Below are positions 60,401 through 64,000 of a DNA stretch of 64,000 nt, in pieces. Origin of the DNA: Hydrangea macrophylla (taxonomy: Eukaryota > Streptophyta > Magnoliopsida > Cornales > Hydrangeaceae); assembly GCA_033977485.1 (NCBI GenBank), contig CM066984.1, positions 114,011,251-114,075,250 on the forward strand, read 5' to 3'. The notes below the pieces were generated by a model that saw nothing but the letters and a program-made list of their open reading frames with translations, made no database searches and was not told where the DNA came from. The position numbers were made by a program, and so were the translations under genes. How positions within the stretch are numbered: the stretch's first letter is position 1; every line of letters begins with the position of its first letter.

Positions 60401-63400
60401 CTTAATATAACGATCAAGTAAAATTGTTAATCTAATTACCCTTAATCAACACTAATGTTAAACGATGAAGCGCACAGTAGCAGCCAAGATTTGTGGACCT
60501 CCCTTCCATTTAGGTCCTTAAAAAACTCTTAAGAGAATGGCATGAAGAGGACAAATCGAAATCTCTGTCCAAAAAAAATGGCATCTTTAAGATATCAAAC
60601 TCTATGAGTAACATGATTAAGAATGGAATGTCATGACCCTTCTAACTCAAACTACCAAATGAATCTGGCAAGCTGTTCAAACCCAAAATGCACAAGCTCT
60701 CATTAAATTTAAAATTTATAACAGTGTCAGCTAGGCAAATGTTCCAACTTTGATAAAACTTTAGTGAATTCAACCAACTTAGAATGCACATACTCTACAT
60801 TAATAGTTACACCTTTATCAACAGCCCAAGTCAACACAGCCAATTTTCAAGTTCACAACGTAACACATACTACCTAGCTTGACCAGAATTCTTGTAAGGT
60901 TGACCACAATAAAAGGAAAAGAAAACTAGTACATAAGCATAAAGGAGTGAGTAAAGAAACAAGTGCATACGCCATAACAACTGTCCTTCGCCTTCCGTTT
61001 ACTCCCCCAACTACATTAACTCGAGCTGAAAAAGGAATTTCTGAGTTGGTGCCTATTATTTCAATTTTCATGAGTTTTCCATCCAACTGTACATTATTAT
61101 AACGCTTTAGTGCCTGAAATGCATCACTTCTTCTGGCAAACACTACTTCAGCTGAACCCTGTATACCAAGGAAAAATATTAGAATTTCTGCACCTCGGTA
61201 TTTGACCACATAGGTACACCACAGAAAAGCCAGCCACGTGACTGCAGCAAAGACCAAACATTACAATGATTGGAATACTAAATAGCCGTAAAACACCACA
61301 TAAAACTGAAAACAAACCAATTATATAAACATCCTGAAAAGACGCACATGACAAATTATGGATGCAAACAAACATCAAGTTTAATAGTGAAGAACAAAAG
61401 AACCCTAAGAGCTCAGAGCATGATATCACAACCCACAATAATCCCCGTAACAACTGATTTGCACTCATTCATGTTTAACCAGTGCTCCAAAAGCTTAAGC
61501 TTTTAGCGAATGGACCAAACAACGTATATCAATCTTCAACACCCTTCCTCACATGCCACCCCAAACTACACGTGGAGAGGTGACAAACCATACTCCAACG
61601 TAGTGGAGACAAATGACAGAGCAAATTTACAAATCAAACCTGAGACAGAGAGTCAAAGACTCCAACCGAGACGCCAACAAACAAGGCTCTGACACAAATG
61701 CCGGTGATTATCCGTAAATTCCACAAACACGTGAATACAAGTGCAAAAAAAACTCCTCAAGCACTTGATCGAAACCACAATTTCTTTAGACTTTTAACTT
61801 GGCATAAAGCATGAAATCATGCCCCAAACAAATAAAATGCTGATAATAATGATACAAGATAAGAGGGAATTTCCATCACAACTCTGACAGAACAGCCTGT
61901 CTGACAGTTCCACCAAACATATGATTCATATTCTATAGAACAGACATCAAGATCTATTTGAGGGAGGGAAAAAGGGAGTTAGAAAAGATACGACCGTTCA
62001 CCACATACATATCATGCAAAGCTCAATCTCAAACAAAATGGCAATTAACTTATCAAGGTAAGAGCATCAACAATGGGTAATAAGATACAACGAACTTAGT
62101 GAACTTAGCATTGGGACGTTAACAATGGTGTAGGCAATACAACAAATTTAAGGAGTGAAACTTAGCAGAACCTAAAGTTATTGTACGCTTAAGTTTCACT
62201 ATCATACAAGCCATACTGTGTGCCATGAGAGGCTAAACGGAACACACAAAGCCGTCCCACTCCCACACAGCACAATGTGTGCCATATGGGCTTTTTTTTT
62301 TTTTTGCAAAGTTTTAATCATTCAAACAGCACAGTGTGAGCCGTTTGGGCTTCTTCTCATTTTTTTTTTTTTGGGTGCAAAGTTTTCATTTCATTTAAAC
62401 GGCACAGTGTGAGCCGTTTGGTCACTACACCATTGCAAGCACCCTTGTCCTGTACAACAAACTTAAGCTAATTGTGGATGCTCTAAGATCCAATCCTCCT
62501 AAAGGAACCAAACAACTGGAACTAGAAGACAACAGGGCAATGTAAGGCTCCAAGTTGAAACACTTACACTTGAGCGACCATTTTTGTCATAATGAATAGC
62601 ATATCTTTTCAGTTCCCCAAGCTCTGAGAATAGTTCCTGAATAGTAAGACAGGTTCAGCAAAACTTCTCAAGTAACCCGTTACAGATGTGTCCATCGTAA
62701 TTAAAAATGGCTTGAGTTGTACCCGTATATCTTCATTGGTCACTCCAAAGTCCAAGTTGGAAACATATAACTTTGTACCATTTTCAACTCCAGCTAACCC
62801 TGCAGCTCTAAGGCTATCTTCAAACAAATCGTGCTGCCAAGGAAAATTCTTGGTTCTGCGGAAAGACTGATGCAAGTATACCAGAAAATTATCCAGACTG
62901 GTAAAGTCAGAACAGCACCATAGGAAAACATAGTACAAATATCTCAAAGGATGATTAGATGTCAGCAAAAAATCATGTGTTATCAGGAAGTTAAACCACT
63001 TATACTGAAATTCCAACAGCCAAATACTAGAATAACAAGGTAGATTGAGCTAAACAATATGGAGCTTAGATGGGAATAGAGGATTTGACCCACTGCATAT
63101 AAACTGGCGCAATGCTACATGTAAGAGCTCCAGTCCTGAAGTTCAGCAAGGAAGCCCTTTGCGAAACACCATGAATGAGGATATGAACTGAAAATAACTC
63201 CTCGAAGAAATTCCACATATAGCAAGAGGATCCATCATAAACTCCCTCTCTAAACAACCAGTATTCATGTACTAAGGTGATTGCGTAAATATTACGACTA
63301 GAGATGGGTAAAGAAATTCAACCCCACTTATTGTTAGCGGATGTGTTATAATTGGTGGGATCTCAAGTTCATTAATTCAACTAATGAAGCTCCTTCACAA

Positions 63401-63851
63401 AAGAAAAATGCTAGGAAGTAGCAAAATAACTTAGTAAGGCCATCAAAGACATCTGCAGACATCAACAAGGTCCATTGAAGTCCCCAAGTACCAAGCCACA
63501 ACTACAAATAAACAGCGAAGATATCAGCACTGTAGTGCTTTTGTAGGTGAGCCAAAGTGAGCTTCTCAAGAAGCAGGGTTATAGATCCTCGTGTTTTGGT
63601 TCCTAAAGAATGACAGTCTCTCTAGCATATGCATAAGACATCCATAGTTTCGAGCTTGCCTTGGCAATGGTGTAAGTTGATGGCCGAGCATTAACCCTGA
63701 GTGGACCTCTATTAGGTGCCCCTGTCATTCTTCGACCAGAAAATGACCCTCGTGCCCCTCGACCACGTCGGGCCCTACTTTGTCCTCTAGTTCTCTCGCT
63801 ATTACGCCTGCTCTTTATCATATCATCAAGTGACATATCCAAAGAAGCCAT
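57438..63851 (-). CDS. ALY: THO complex subunit 4 / ALY mRNA-export adaptor
   Basis: Coding exons (minus strand): 63660-63851, 62723-62866, 62568-62636, 60971-61158, 59784-59834 and 57438-57654, in phase, giving 286 aa. It is a TREX component that links spliced mRNA to the export receptor in the nucleus. The N-terminal MSLDDMIK is a UAP56-binding motif, followed by an Arg/Gly-rich basic region. One RRM (about 96-172) has RNP2 LYVSNL and RNP1 GSAEVVF. A long Gly/Arg (RGG) tail precedes a C-terminal UAP56-binding motif with [11 protein letters not shown]. Intron 1 uses a GC donor (AAG|GCAAGC) and the other introns are GT-AG. A good acceptor (CTTTGGCAG at 63890) lies 38 nt before the start codon, so a 5' UTR intron probably continues past the window edge. 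Introns 3 and 5 hold mobile elements. Confidence 0.94.
58578..59075 (-). mobile_element. TRIM-like array: three mini-LTRs, two internal domains
   Basis: On the minus strand, LTR-like units start TGTTGAATTGTCCC at 59075, 58901 and 58705, each about 105-128 bp. The first and second are followed by TGGTATCAGAGC primer sites (58956-58967 and 58760-58771) and then by about 70 bp ending in purine-rich GGTCCAGGGGGTG just before the next LTR. The absence of coding sequence and the tiny size fit terminal-repeat retrotransposons in miniature. The 5S-like promoter of Cassandra was not seen. No target duplication was found. It lies in ALY intron 5. Confidence 0.75.
62060..62487. mobile_element. MITE with internal minisatellite in ALY intron 3
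   Basis: The inverted ends are AGAGCATCAACAAT (about 62061) and the complement of ATTGTGGATGCTCT (to about 62484), a hAT-MITE-like terminus. Inside, three units of about 64-68 bp (about 62257-62425) contain CACAGTGTGAGCCGTTTGG and a poly-T run followed by GCAAAGTTTT. The 62218-62412 ORF is produced by this repeat. No target duplication was identified. Confidence 0.6.
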
Positions 63852-64000
63852 TGGATATTTGTCCACACAAACGACTTGCAAAAGGAGACCTGCCAAAGAG
63901 TAAAAATAAAGCATCTGGATTACATTAGAATCAAATCATATAAGCAATCTTTAATCTACTGACACAAAATCATTCCATATATGGCAATGGCATCTTGCTG

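Overview
The window is nuclear DNA of a flowering plant, almost certainly a woody or otherwise repeat-rich eudicot. The evidence is short GT-AG (and one GC-AG) introns in plant-type genes, AT-rich intergenic DNA, many CT/TA microsatellites, and a dense mix of plant LTR retrotransposons, MITEs and a Helitron. I cannot name the species from sequence alone. No rRNA gene, convincing tRNA gene or CRISPR array was seen.

Host genes. Four genes can be reconstructed exon by exon. (1) A GPI-anchored beta-1,3-glucanase (GH17 plus X8/CBM43), + strand, 2413-6796, 4 exons, 500 aa. (2) A GDSL-type esterase/lipase, - strand, 17773-20561, 6 exons, 363 aa. (3) A class 3 (diacylglycerol-type) lipase, + strand, 50972-55466, 5 exons, 446 aa, with a possible 1-nt frameshift near its C-terminus. 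(4) An ALY/THO4 mRNA-export adaptor, - strand, 57438-63851, 6 coding exons, 286 aa, with a GC-AG first intron. They look functionally unrelated (cell wall, extracellular lipid or cutin, lipid signalling, mRNA export).

Mobile DNA. An almost intact Ty1/copia element lies at 8684-14347 (TSD CTTCT, LTRs about 1% diverged, one nonsense codon). The region 28293-48360 is a single, rearranged, largely non-coding Ty3/gypsy-type insertion (TSD CTCAT). It has three LTR or LTR-part copies, and a younger 11.5-kb Tekay/Del-like gypsy element (33387-44901, TSD GTTGG) is inserted in it. The younger element carries an intact extra 204-codon ORF ahead of gag, while gag-pol itself has two nonsense codons. A Helitron-like element (24007-25660, minus strand) sits in a TA microsatellite. 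A TRIM-like array of three mini-LTRs lies in an ALY intron. At least ten foldback or MITE-type elements are dispersed, several with clear target-site duplications (9-10 bp Mutator-type, 8 bp hAT-type, TTA Tourist-type), many inside introns.

The features most worth following up are the nested gypsy block (extra ORF, CpG-dense repeat array in the LTR, AGTCGACT palindrome array, covarying hairpin repeats in the non-coding internal region), the copia element without a recognisable tRNA primer site, a MITE inserted in the polypyrimidine tract of a GDSL intron, and the possible frameshift in the lipase. All coordinates and splice sites were read by eye; no database search was possible.
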